A stretch of DNA of 64,000 nucleotides, taken from assembly GCA_037388505.1 (NCBI GenBank), contig JARRKC010000055.1, positions 1 through 64,000 on the forward strand, in the 5' to 3' direction. Numbering within the stretch: position 1 is the stretch's first letter; every line of letters starts with the position of its first letter. The translations under genes and the position numbers were made by a program. This document shows, one piece after another, positions 41,030 to 49,248 of this stretch. The notes under the pieces were generated by a model. It saw only the letters and a program-made list of their open reading frames with translations. It did not search any database and was not told where the DNA came from. This stretch comes from JARRKC01 sp037388505 (GTDB lineage: Bacteria; Acidobacteriota; UBA6911; RPQK01; JAPXNP01).

Positions 41030-41212
41030 GACGACCGTCCCCGGTTGTCCCCTGCCCCGAACGAACAGCCGGTCGACATCTGTGTGGGCGCCGTGGTTTC
41101 GATGCGCCGGCAGGCTTTCCCAGTAGCCCCAGACTCGGCAGCTAGACAAGCGGGGACGCTTGTCTTACGTGGCCCCAGCCCCGTCATCAGGACAAGCGGA
41201 AACGCTTGTCCT
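41026..41212. repeat. Isolated REP with two related hairpins
   Basis: At 41026-41070 a forward REP (GTAG, arms with one mismatch, TCCC-type loop) has the same 3' extension as the closing REPs of the RAYT locus. Two further hairpins follow: 41144-41165 with GGGA loop and 41189-41212 with a perfect 10-bp AGGACAAGCG stem and a GAAA loop. The space between the aminopeptidase and the FecR-like gene is essentially all repeat. Confidence 0.7.
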
Positions 41213-41219
41213 GCCGTCT

Positions 41220-43226
41220 TCAGTGCCTGTTGGGCCGACTGTGGCCGCCACCGCCGCCGCTGCTGCTGGGCCGGCTGGGAGCCGAAGAGCGGGAAGGTCT
41301 CGACACCGAAGGCCGCGACACCGACGGCCGCGAGTACGACCGCGAGGGCGCCGATGGCCGTGAGAATGAGCGGGAAGGAACCGATGATCGTGAGATCGAG
41401 GGCCGCGAGACCGCCGATCTGGGAACCGACTGCCGGGATATCGAGGGCCGCGAGACCTGTGGAGCCGATCGGTACGAACTCGGAATGCGGCTCAAGTTCG
41501 ACGAGGTCGATGGTCGCTCACGCACAGCGCGTTCGCCGGTTTGCGGAATGCTGCTCCGAAACGAATCCCTCGGGGAGACGGTCCGGCTGCGAGTGACGGG
41601 TGGCACGACCCGGCTGGAGGGCGCCACCGGTTGGGCCGGCGCCGTCCGAGTAGCCGATCCCGAACGATTTTGAACGGGGGCGCGCTGCACCGATCGCTCC
41701 TGGCTCTGTCGAGCCGGCGAAGCCGTTCGTTGGCCGACGGAATACGTGCGCACGTCTCCGGATGCCGTACGTCCCTGGGTGACCGAAGTCCGACTCCGAT
41801 CCCGAGAAGCCGAGGGAGTTGCAGCCGAGCCCGCCCCTCCGACGGATCTCACGGCACGTTGTGAGGTCATCGTCTGTCGGCTGCGGTTGGATTGAGCGGC
41901 GGTCCTCACTCCGTCACGGTTCGCGGTCTGGACACGACGTCCGCTGACTCGGCCGGTTCCGCTCTGAGCCGCAGCCACTCCGAACCGATCGCTTCGGGCG
42001 ACGGCCTGCCGTCCCTCGCGGAACGAAGTCGACATACCTGTAGGAAGCCCGGAGCGCCATCGCACGTTCCCATCATTGTGGACGTTCTCGGCCAGACGGT
42101 TCACGGACCGTCCGTACCGGAAGTCGCGCTCCCGAACGGCGGTGAATCCACGACGCCCGGGTCCGGCCACGTGTCCGTTGTTGACGATCACCGTGTTGTT
42201 GTTGATGATCGTGTGTCCGCCGAATCCACCGTAGTACCCTCGCGGAGCCCAGCCTACGAAACCGCCGCCGAAGTAGAAATTCACGGGGGCGGCAGCCCAT
42301 ACACCGAAGCCGCCCGGCCGCCAGCACCAGCGGGAGCCCCAGTACAGCCAGCTTCCGTAGTGATAAGGAAGCCAGCCCCAGGGATCATAGCTGACCCAGG
42401 TATATCCCCACGGCGAGGCATACATCCACCGCCCGTAGCGGAAGGGAACCCAACCTGCCGAGACCCGCGGTATCCAGACCTGGCCGTAACCCGGGTAGTA
42501 ATCCCAGGTGCCGTAGTAGTCCAGATCCCAAACGCCGGGATAGTAGGAGTTGCCGACAAAGGCAACCGATGCGCTGTCGACGTAGGAGGCGTCGAGTCGG
42601 TCGCTCCAGTTGTCCAGAGCATCCTCGTAATAGCCGTAAGTCACTTCGAGCTTTCCGGACGGACCTGCCGCCAGCACCATCTGCTGTCCCGATCCGATCT
42701 CGGCGTGCCCGACGCGGCTATCGATCTCCGCTTTGCCCTTGCGAACCACGACTTCGGTCGGCTGGGCATCGCTCGTATCGATGCGATAGAGCCCATCCTT
42801 CTTCACCGTGACGACGCCATCGGGTGTAGAGATCTGGAAGAGATGACCACGATTGATCCGAACGATCAGACTTCCCGAATGGAGGACCAGCGCCGTTTCC
42901 TTTTCGCTGACGTTCGAAAAGGCTACGTCGGTCTCGGCGCCCAGGCGCAGAAAATTAGCCTGTCCGAAGTCGACCTCGACCCTGGAGCCCACGTGCGAGA
43001 AGATGCGATCTCCGCTCAGCAGCGGGAGATTGATGGTGAGTTCCTCCCAGTCCACCTCTCCGGCCGGCTCGTAGGCCGCTGTTCCGTCAATCTTGCTGAT
43101 GCGTGCCGGGTAGTAGTCCGACCCGAACGACGGACTGTTCATGAAGCCTAACGCAAACAGCAACATGAACACCGGAGCGAGAGACAGGATCCAATGGCGT
43201 TTGGGTTCGGCGGCTTGATATCTCAT
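41220..43226 (-). CDS. FecR/DUF6600-domain exported protein with Ser/Arg/Pro-rich tail
   Basis: A 668-residue exported protein. The ATG at 43226 is supported by AAGGAGTGAG just before it; the ATG at 43265 has no such site. After a signal segment (WILSLAPVFMLLFALGFMN) comes a FecR-like beta domain (LPLLSGDRIFSHVGSRVEVDFG; LVLHSGSLIVRI). Next is a Trp/Tyr/Gly-rich DUF6600 region with units such as VWIPRVSAGWVPFRYGRWMY and WGWLPYHYGSWLYWG. The final 250 residues are low complexity (SRPSISRSSVPSRSF) and probably disordered. The FecR part is a sensor-like fold, but no sigma factor is adjacent, so a cell-envelope structural role is equally possible. Confidence 0.8.
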   Translation of the reverse strand: MRYQAAEPKRHWILSLAPVFMLLFALGFMNSPSFGSDYYPARISKIDGTAAYEPAGEVDWEELTINLPLLSGDRIFSHVGSRVEVDFGQANFLRLGAETDVAFSNVSEKETALVLHSGSLIVRINRGHLFQISTPDGVVTVKKDGLYRIDTSDAQPTEVVVRKGKAEIDSRVGHAEIGSGQQMVLAAGPSGKLEVTYGYYEDALDNWSDRLDASYVDSASVAFVGNSYYPGVWDLDYYGTWDYYPGYGQVWIPRVSAGWVPFRYGRWMYASPWGYTWVSYDPWGWLPYHYGSWLYWGSRWCWRPGGFGVWAAAPVNFYFGGGFVGWAPRGYYGGFGGHTIINNNTVIVNNGHVAGPGRRGFTAVRERDFRYGRSVNRLAENVHNDGNVRWRSGLPTGMSTSFREGRQAVARSDRFGVAAAQSGTGRVSGRRVQTANRDGVRTAAQSNRSRQTMTSQRAVRSVGGAGSAATPSASRDRSRTSVTQGRTASGDVRTYSVGQRTASPARQSQERSVQRAPVQNRSGSATRTAPAQPVAPSSRVVPPVTRSRTVSPRDSFRSSIPQTGERAVRERPSTSSNLSRIPSSYRSAPQVSRPSISRQSVPRSAVSRPSISRSSVPSRSFSRPSAPSRSYSRPSVSRPSVSRPSRSSAPSRPSSSGGGGGHSRPNRH

Positions 43227-43266
43227 CTCACTCCTTAAGACTCCGATTCGGCGCCAATGTTTCATT

Positions 43267-44424
43267 TTAGAGGGCTGGGGACTGGCGGGCCAGGGTCAAT
43301 GTTCCACCTGTCGTGGTCCGATCCGCGACGTAAGTGAGGACCCAGTTTCCCGTCAGGTCTGCACTCTCCAGTCCAAAATCCGTTATACGAAAGTATACCG
43401 ACATATCCAAATCCTGTGTAGTACCTGTGCCCGTGAAGAAGTCCTGAGACAGGGCGAACAAGGAAAGGACAAGATCTCGTCCGGCAAGCGAACCGCTGAC
43501 CCACTGCACCAGGGACGCTTCCAGGTTCTGTCCGTTGTAGCTGTCCATCCGGATGTAGCCCTTGACGAAGAATCCTTCGACCCAGAGCGCCATTGCGCCT
43601 TGAAACGTGTCCCCTCCGTCACTCTGCATGTCGAGTGCATATTCGACCGGCGCCGGATTGAGGGGAAGACTCGAAATCTGTCCGCCGGCAACCTGGGTCA
43701 GTGCCGTACCTACGATGGGAGTCAGTGCGCTGACTTCGATCTTTCCGGCGGTAATATCCCCGATGCCCTCGACGCCGGCAAACAGCTCGTGAAGGAACTG
43801 AGCCTGCTGTGCGCCCGGGACCAGGGTGACGATCTTGGTGCCGACCACCAAACCCTGCGGATCGATGAGAGTGACATAAGCGTCGACCGTCGGCGCCGGC
43901 GTGTCGCCGATCGTAAAGCCTGCATTGGCGAGGGCCAGGGCGATGTCGTGGAAGTCATCGAAGGGAAGGCTTGCCAGATAGAATTCCTGGCCGGGCGCCA
44001 CCCCGACGCTGTCCGTAATGGTGTCTCCGGACCGAATGAAATAGGTCAGAGTGCCTTCCACGAAGTTGTCCAGGGTGAGGAGATTGTCGGCCACCAGGAC
44101 CGCCTCTCCAGCGATCAGGGTGTCGTCGGTGATATGCAGCGTGACGATGGCGTCCATGTCGACGGTCACGGAGTACGAGCCGTCCGTGATGCGCTCACCG
44201 TTGATGAGAGGATTCCAGGCAAGGCCATCGAGCCCCTGGCTCAGTAAGAAGGTCCCGTTATAGGCCTGATCTCCCCGGTTGGTCAGCGTCAGAACCGTTT
44301 CGATCGTGGGGCCGGCAGCCACCTGAGCGAAGCTCAAATCCTTCTGCTGAAACAGATGCTGGGCTGAAGCCGAAGCGGTCAAACCCCCGATAAGAGTGAA
44401 GACGAGTGCAAGCTTTCGGACCAT
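43267..44424 (-). CDS. Secreted protein with repeated beta-sandwich units, function unknown
   Basis: A 385-residue exported protein with a clean signal peptide (KLALVFTLIGGLTASASA). The mature part opens LSFAQVAAGPTIETVLTLTNRG and contains several strand-rich units like YSVTVDMDAIVTLHITDD and VDAYVTLIDPQGLVVGTKIV. The 'TLTNRG' and 'IDPQG' phrases resemble the repeated C-terminal units of the matrixin protein at 12813, so both may be surface adhesins or coat proteins. No enzyme motif is seen. It is directly followed (41-bp gap) by the FecR-like gene on the same strand, so the pair may be co-transcribed. Confidence 0.7.
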   Translation of the reverse strand: MVRKLALVFTLIGGLTASASAQHLFQQKDLSFAQVAAGPTIETVLTLTNRGDQAYNGTFLLSQGLDGLAWNPLINGERITDGSYSVTVDMDAIVTLHITDDTLIAGEAVLVADNLLTLDNFVEGTLTYFIRSGDTITDSVGVAPGQEFYLASLPFDDFHDIALALANAGFTIGDTPAPTVDAYVTLIDPQGLVVGTKIVTLVPGAQQAQFLHELFAGVEGIGDITAGKIEVSALTPIVGTALTQVAGGQISSLPLNPAPVEYALDMQSDGGDTFQGAMALWVEGFFVKGYIRMDSYNGQNLEASLVQWVSGSLAGRDLVLSLFALSQDFFTGTGTTQDLDMSVYFRITDFGLESADLTGNWVLTYVADRTTTGGTLTLARQSPAL

Positions 44425-44556
44425 GCCATCCAGCCTTTCTTGGAAGTCCGTGGATCGATTTCCCCCTATTGCGGCTACAACCTTGTGATGCAGCCTGTGG
44501 CGGATGCGTTCGAGGAAATCGCTTGCCGGCTTCTCTTGCTGGGGCGAGGTCAGATG

Positions 44557-44853
44557 TCAGCGATCCCGCCGGATCTCTTCGATCTCCTGGTCACGCATTC
44601 GCTCGAGTCTTCGTCTCTCCGAGGTCAGTCGAGCCTCCGCCTCTTCGACGGCGGAGAAGTTTCCGGACTGGCGGGCTTGACGAATCGTCGACTGCGTGGC
44701 GATCTCCAACTCGGCAATCTTGGCCTGGTACCGGCTGCGCAGCTCAGAGATCTGCGTCTTCTGGTCTTCGCTCAGCTTGGGCAGTTCGTCCTGCATCTGC
44801 CGGTCGAGCTTCTCCAACGCCAGTTCAACCGCCGACTTGAGTTCATCTGTCAT
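44557..44853 (-). CDS. Small coiled-coil protein of unknown function
   Basis: A 98-residue, highly charged helical protein. From the ATG at 44853 (strong GGAGGAGGGG Shine-Dalgarno) it runs as nearly one coiled coil: DELKSAVELALEKLDRQMQ, KTQISELRSRYQAKIAELE, FSAVEEAEARLTSERRRLE, ending IEEIRRDR. A frame open upstream to 44928 is not needed. No family is recognised. It may bind another coiled coil or nucleic acid, but nothing indicates which. It is 132 bp from the secreted-protein gene and divergent from the radical SAM gene. Confidence 0.65.
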   Translation of the reverse strand: MTDELKSAVELALEKLDRQMQDELPKLSEDQKTQISELRSRYQAKIAELEIATQSTIRQARQSGNFSAVEEAEARLTSERRRLERMRDQEIEEIRRDR

Positions 44854-44926
44854 AAGCCCCTCCTCCGAGTTACCTTCATGATACCCCAACGGGCGGAGCG
44901 CAGCGGGCCGATGCCTGTTTCGTCCC

Positions 44927-44939
44927 ATATGTCCTATTC
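44927..44939. repeat. CATATGTCCTAT motif copy
   Basis: Second copy of the intergenic motif first seen at 5342-5402, in the space before the radical SAM gene. A third variant (CCTATATGTCCTATTC) lies after that gene at about 46112-46127. Confidence 0.45.
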
Positions 44940-45058
44940 ATCGATCCTCGACCGATGGCGATTCTTGACCCTTGAGCGCCTCGGATCTACAATCTGTCTG
45001 GGTTTCGGCAGGGAGCCGAGTCTCGGCCGGCAGGCCGCAACAGGGGAGAGCACTTTAG

Positions 45059-46069
45059 ATGAAAAGACTTGATGGTTCATTGGCCACCCGAATGGCGGCG
45101 AGAGGTACTTACCACTATGGCGTCAGAAGGCCAATCGCCGTCTCCTTCGAGCTGACTCATTCCTGCACCTGCAACTGCCGGCATTGCGACCATGGCGGCC
45201 GTCTGAAGCAGGAGCCCCGGCTGACGGCAGAAGACTATCGCAGGCTCGAACGCAAACTCCGGCCGGCTTTGCTGCAGCTCTCGGGCGGGGAACCGACCCT
45301 GCGGGAAGATCTCCTGGATATCATCCGGGCGGTCAAGGAACGCTCCGGCCTTCCTTACCTGATCGTGGTCAGTAACGGCAGTGAGCTGACCGAGTCACTC
45401 TACCTGCAATGTCTCGAGGCCGGAGTGAATCAATTCTCCATTTCGCTCGACTTCCCCGACGAACGTCATGATGACTTCCGCCGCTACCGCGGATTGTTCC
45501 ATCGGCTCTCGGAACTGATTCCCACACTGACTGCACACGGCCACGGCAACATCGTGATGAACACCGCCATCACCAGGTGGAACCTTCCGCATCTCGAGGA
45601 GTGCTACCGTACCGCAACAGGCTGGGGAGCGAGCATCTCCTTCAGCGCCTACACCTGGCAACGCACCGGTGAGGAGGAGTTCAGGATTCAGAGCCCGGAG
45701 GAACTGGAGTTGTTGCGAACCACGATCCAACGGCTTCTGGAGTTGAAGAAGAGCGGTGCCCGTATCGAAAACTCGGACTGGACGCTGACGGGGACTTACG
45801 AGTTCTACAAGAACAATGGAGCACCCGGATGCAAAGCCGGCGAACGGTATATGGTCGTCAATCCCGACGGCACCTTTCGGCCCTGCTCGATGTACGATCT
45901 GAAGTTCAAGAGCGTGCGTGAGATGAAGCGGGAATTCGTTCGAAACAACACCTGCGATGCCTGCTACGTCTCGATCCGTGCCTATCTCAGCCAGGATTAC
46001 TGGACGCTGCTCAGCCAGAACGTCCGGGAGCGAGTCCTGAAATCGAACAACGGCTGCGGCTGCGAATAG
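45059..46069 (+). CDS. Radical SAM protein with C-terminal SPASM-like cysteine region
   Basis: A 336-residue radical SAM enzyme of unknown substrate. The cluster motif CTCNCRHC gives CxxxCxxC with Cys36, Cys40 and Cys43. The barrel contains LQLSGGEPTLRED (GGEP, SAM binding) and SNGSELT. The C-terminal quarter has Cys residues spaced like an auxiliary-cluster or SPASM domain: GCKAGERYMVVNPDGTFRPCSMYD, then NTCDACYVS, and a last GCGCE. The combination matches proteins that modify peptides or a precursor such as PqqE/MoaA relatives, but no small precursor gene is evident on either side. Shine-Dalgarno GGGGAG precedes the ATG. It converges on uxaE. Confidence 0.82.
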   Translation: MKRLDGSLATRMAARGTYHYGVRRPIAVSFELTHSCTCNCRHCDHGGRLKQEPRLTAEDYRRLERKLRPALLQLSGGEPTLREDLLDIIRAVKERSGLPYLIVVSNGSELTESLYLQCLEAGVNQFSISLDFPDERHDDFRRYRGLFHRLSELIPTLTAHGHGNIVMNTAITRWNLPHLEECYRTATGWGASISFSAYTWQRTGEEEFRIQSPEELELLRTTIQRLLELKKSGARIENSDWTLTGTYEFYKNNGAPGCKAGERYMVVNPDGTFRPCSMYDLKFKSVREMKREFVRNNTCDACYVSIRAYLSQDYWTLLSQNVRERVLKSNNGCGCE

Positions 46070-46141
46070 GACAAGGGAAGGAGCCTAGAGGACGCTGCAC
46101 AAGTTCAGGTCCTATATGTCCTATTCCGTATTAATCCCCTC

Positions 46142-47701
46142 TCACTCCACCTTCCTGAAAGGCTCGAAGTGGCGCGAGAAATGCTCCTCGAGACAGCGGA
46201 AGTGAATGTCCTCATGTGAGTCCAATGCGTCGAGCAGACGGCCCTTGAACCGCAATGCCCCTCCAGCCGTCCGCGCCGTCAGGACATCCCCGAAAGCGAC
46301 GTGCAGCACCTGCCGCAGATCGTCATCGGTCCGAAGTCGTTCGTCACACATTGCCGGGTCCTCGGACGGAGTCGCCGGTACGAACGACAGGTCGGCGGAA
46401 ACGTGATAGCTCGCACGCGCAGCGGAGTAGTGAGCCCGGGAGCACTCATAGATCTCCCGAAACAGCGCCGGATCGATCCGAACGAGCGCCCTCAGTGCCT
46501 CGAGATAGCTCGTTCCGGCCGTCTTGACGTGAATCCGCTCGCCTCCCAGTCGCGCAAACGCAGGGTAGATGCTGAACTTGTCGCTGCCTGAGTGCAGACT
46601 CAACCGATACCCGCCGAACGTGTCTCGCACCGCGACATGCCGGGCGAACTGCGATTCGAACTCACCAAGATCGCCGCGGAAGTCGACTCCCTTCTCGAAC
46701 CGGCCGACGAAGCGCGGCGCCACACTGTCGACCTGGATCCCCAGCCGATCGAGTTCGCTCATCAGGAGGAAGTGCTCGAAGGGCGTCGTGACGGCCTCGG
46801 TCTCATCGACCGAGATCTCGACCTGGTACGCGTCCTTGGAAGAATGCCGGGAGAGATGTTCGAACATCGAGCGAAGATGGGCCAGGACACGACCGTACTT
46901 GACGGCGGCCCGCTGGACGTCACCCCGCGTACCCGCCAGACTCGAGCCGTCGCTGAGTCGGAAAGGCCGGTCCGCATATTCGCTCAGGATCGCATCGCGA
47001 GATGTCACCAGATGATCCCATGGAAGCGCATCCAGTCGCCGCGAGAGTTCGGCTTCCTCGAGGTGGTCGGCGTCGTTGTCGACGTGATCGCCGGGGTCGA
47101 AGGTAAAGAATGTGAAACCTGCGGCCAGCACACGATCAATGTCGCCGGTGGTCTTTAGATGGTCTCCGTCAGCGGCGAAACCCGTCGTGAGGCCCTCCTG
47201 AAAGGCGGCGAAGGTGGCACAATCCATCACCTCTTGTGCCGTGCGCGAAGTTCTCTCCAACTCGCGAATGGACTGCTGTGCGAGGACGGGGAACAGACCG
47301 GTACCCCGAATCGCACGCAGGTGCGCCGGGCCGGCCAGACCGAGCCGGTCTCCCAGGCCGAAGGATCGACTCGAACCGATTCGGGTCGGTGAAGTGAACG
47401 CCAGCACCGAACGCAGGAAGGCGGCATTTTCAGGAGAAAGGGGGCCGGTCATCCACCTGGAGCCGTCGGAGAGTGTTGCCGCCGACCGGCTTTCCATGCC
47501 GTCGGGTCTCTTCGACCGGGAAGGGGAGATGCATCCCAACCGTCGGCCATCGCGGCTTCGAAAGAGGAAGAGCAGCGATTCCCCACAGGGCTGCGGCGAG
47601 CGGGGATAGATGCGAATCGCTCCTCCTTCCGGCGACAGGCAGAGGCCATCGCCCGTCGGAGGAACGTTCTCAATGAATCCGCGCGTCAAAGGGACTGTCA
47701 T
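46142..47701 (-). CDS. uxaE: Tagaturonate epimerase (UxaE-type), galacturonate pathway
   Basis: A 519-residue protein assigned to the UxaE/tagaturonate epimerase family, which interconverts tagaturonate and fructuronate in hexuronate breakdown. Support comes from the overall fold pattern and key stretches: SRSFGLGDRLGLAGPAHL, the metal-rich FFTFDPGDHVDNDADH segment, VEISVDETEAVTTPFEHF, SLHSGSDKFSIYPAF and AGTSYLEALRALVRID. It starts inside the last codons of uxaC (ATGA overlap), as expected for a two-gene pathway unit. No uronate transporter or reductase is close. I assign the name from the gene pair and motifs with good but not full certainty. Confidence 0.78.
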   Translation of the reverse strand: MTVPLTRGFIENVPPTGDGLCLSPEGGAIRIYPRSPQPCGESLLFLFRSRDGRRLGCISPSRSKRPDGMESRSAATLSDGSRWMTGPLSPENAAFLRSVLAFTSPTRIGSSRSFGLGDRLGLAGPAHLRAIRGTGLFPVLAQQSIRELERTSRTAQEVMDCATFAAFQEGLTTGFAADGDHLKTTGDIDRVLAAGFTFFTFDPGDHVDNDADHLEEAELSRRLDALPWDHLVTSRDAILSEYADRPFRLSDGSSLAGTRGDVQRAAVKYGRVLAHLRSMFEHLSRHSSKDAYQVEISVDETEAVTTPFEHFLLMSELDRLGIQVDSVAPRFVGRFEKGVDFRGDLGEFESQFARHVAVRDTFGGYRLSLHSGSDKFSIYPAFARLGGERIHVKTAGTSYLEALRALVRIDPALFREIYECSRAHYSAARASYHVSADLSFVPATPSEDPAMCDERLRTDDDLRQVLHVAFGDVLTARTAGGALRFKGRLLDALDSHEDIHFRCLEEHFSRHFEPFRKVE

Positions 47702-49062
47702 TCGAAGAAGAGCTCCTTCGGCCGATCATAGCAGAGCCGGCGTACGAGGCTTTCGGCAGGATCCTCGGGCACTTGTCCTTTCTCGATCATCTCCCCGACG
47801 ACCTGACAGAGGATGCGGCGAAACATCTCAGTCCGAGATCCGAAGGAAATCAACTTGCGAGAATCCGTGACCATCCCGGCGTGGTTCGAGAGTAGATCGA
47901 CCGTCGCCATGTACTTCAGCTGACTCTCCATTCCATAGGGGCTGTCGTTCCACCACCATGCCGAACCCAGGAAGACGGTCGGAAAGGCCCGGGCGATCGT
48001 TGCCAGCGTCGGCAGATGGGTGGGGTCTACGCAGTAGAGGACGACCTTCAGCTGGCCGTCGAACTGATTCAGGAAAGTATGCAGGTTTTCGACGAACTCC
48101 ACGTTCTGGGTCGAGATGTCGCCACCCGAATCGGGGCCGTTCTCCTCCAGCAGCTTCAAGCGATAGTCCCTCACCGCGCCGATGTGAAGCTGCATCACCC
48201 AGCCGGCGTCGCGGTTCAGGCGCCCGAAGACGTGCAGAAGGTAAGCCTTGAGGTCGGCGATTTCGTCATCTCCGAGCATCTCACCGTCCCAACGCCGGCG
48301 GTAGAGATCGGCAACGCGGGACTCGGGTACGAGCCGGGAGGTCGGAACGGTGAGGCCATGGTCGCTGGCGATGCAGCCGAGGCTGTGGAAATAGGCATGA
48401 CTGGCAGCGAGCGCAGCTGTCAGGCCGGCCAGTGAGGAGGCATCTTCCCGGAAGTCCGCACCGAGTCGCTCAACGAAGTCACGCCACCCCGGAGCTTCGA
48501 TGTTCATGGCCTTGTCGGGGCGCCACGTGGGGAGAATCCTGGGCCGGCTCGAGATGGTGCCGGCCTGCTCATGCGCGGGCAATTGGGGAGCGGGGTCGTC
48601 GGTGGTGCACATGACCTCGACACGCATGCGCTCCAGCACGGCCTGGGGTCTCATTTCAGGTCGCGCCAGAGCCTCTTCCGTCCGACGCCAGATCGAATCC
48701 GCCGTCTCTGCGGATATGATCTCGTCGATGCCGAAATGCCGTCGCAGGTCGAGGTGGATCCATTCGTAGGAGGGGTTCCCCACGAAGTCGGGAAAGACCG
48801 TCGCGAGCTGCTGCCACTTCTCACGGTTCGATGCGGTGCCGGTGATCCGATCCTCGGAAACACCACGACGGCGCATGAGCTCCCAGACGTAGTGGTCCGT
48901 CGCACCCTCAACTTGCCACAGGTCGGTCCAGTTCTCGTTTTTGACGATCTCGTCGGCGTCGGCATGGTTGTGAAGGTCGACGATCGGCAGATCGCGAACG
49001 AGGGGAAAGAGTTCGCGTGCCGCAGGGCTCGTCAGGAGATAGTTCTCATCCAGAAAACCCAT
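47698..49062 (-). CDS. uxaC: Glucuronate isomerase (uronate isomerase)
   Basis: A 454-residue metal-dependent TIM-barrel isomerase converting glucuronate to fructuronate and galacturonate to tagaturonate. Its first metal site LPIVDLHNHADADEI contains the HxH pair. Other family marks are RMRVEVMCTTDDP, YFHSLGCIASDHG, WVMQLHIGAVRDYR and SAWWWNDSPYGMESQLKYM. I start at the ATG at 49062 with GGGAGG seven bases ahead; an in-frame ATG at 49134 would add 24 unusual residues. The downstream epimerase completes interconversion of the two ketouronates. Together they suggest growth on pectin- or glucuronan-derived uronates, with the remaining enzymes outside the window. Confidence 0.92.
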   Translation of the reverse strand: MGFLDENYLLTSPAARELFPLVRDLPIVDLHNHADADEIVKNENWTDLWQVEGATDHYVWELMRRRGVSEDRITGTASNREKWQQLATVFPDFVGNPSYEWIHLDLRRHFGIDEIISAETADSIWRRTEEALARPEMRPQAVLERMRVEVMCTTDDPAPQLPAHEQAGTISSRPRILPTWRPDKAMNIEAPGWRDFVERLGADFREDASSLAGLTAALAASHAYFHSLGCIASDHGLTVPTSRLVPESRVADLYRRRWDGEMLGDDEIADLKAYLLHVFGRLNRDAGWVMQLHIGAVRDYRLKLLEENGPDSGGDISTQNVEFVENLHTFLNQFDGQLKVVLYCVDPTHLPTLATIARAFPTVFLGSAWWWNDSPYGMESQLKYMATVDLLSNHAGMVTDSRKLISFGSRTEMFRRILCQVVGEMIEKGQVPEDPAESLVRRLCYDRPKELFFE

Positions 49063-49248
49063 GGTTGCCTCCCTATCGTTTCGGCGAATACTCGAGAATA
49101 CGCGATGCGCAGAGAAATTAAACAGGAAAGGCACCGGGACCGCAAATCGTTCGGCGGCTCACGATGATGGGTATAGCGTCGCGCTCCTCGCGTCGTTGCG
49201 GTGAACGCTCCGTGGCCGTTCTGCTCGGACTCACCAGGACGGCAGGAG

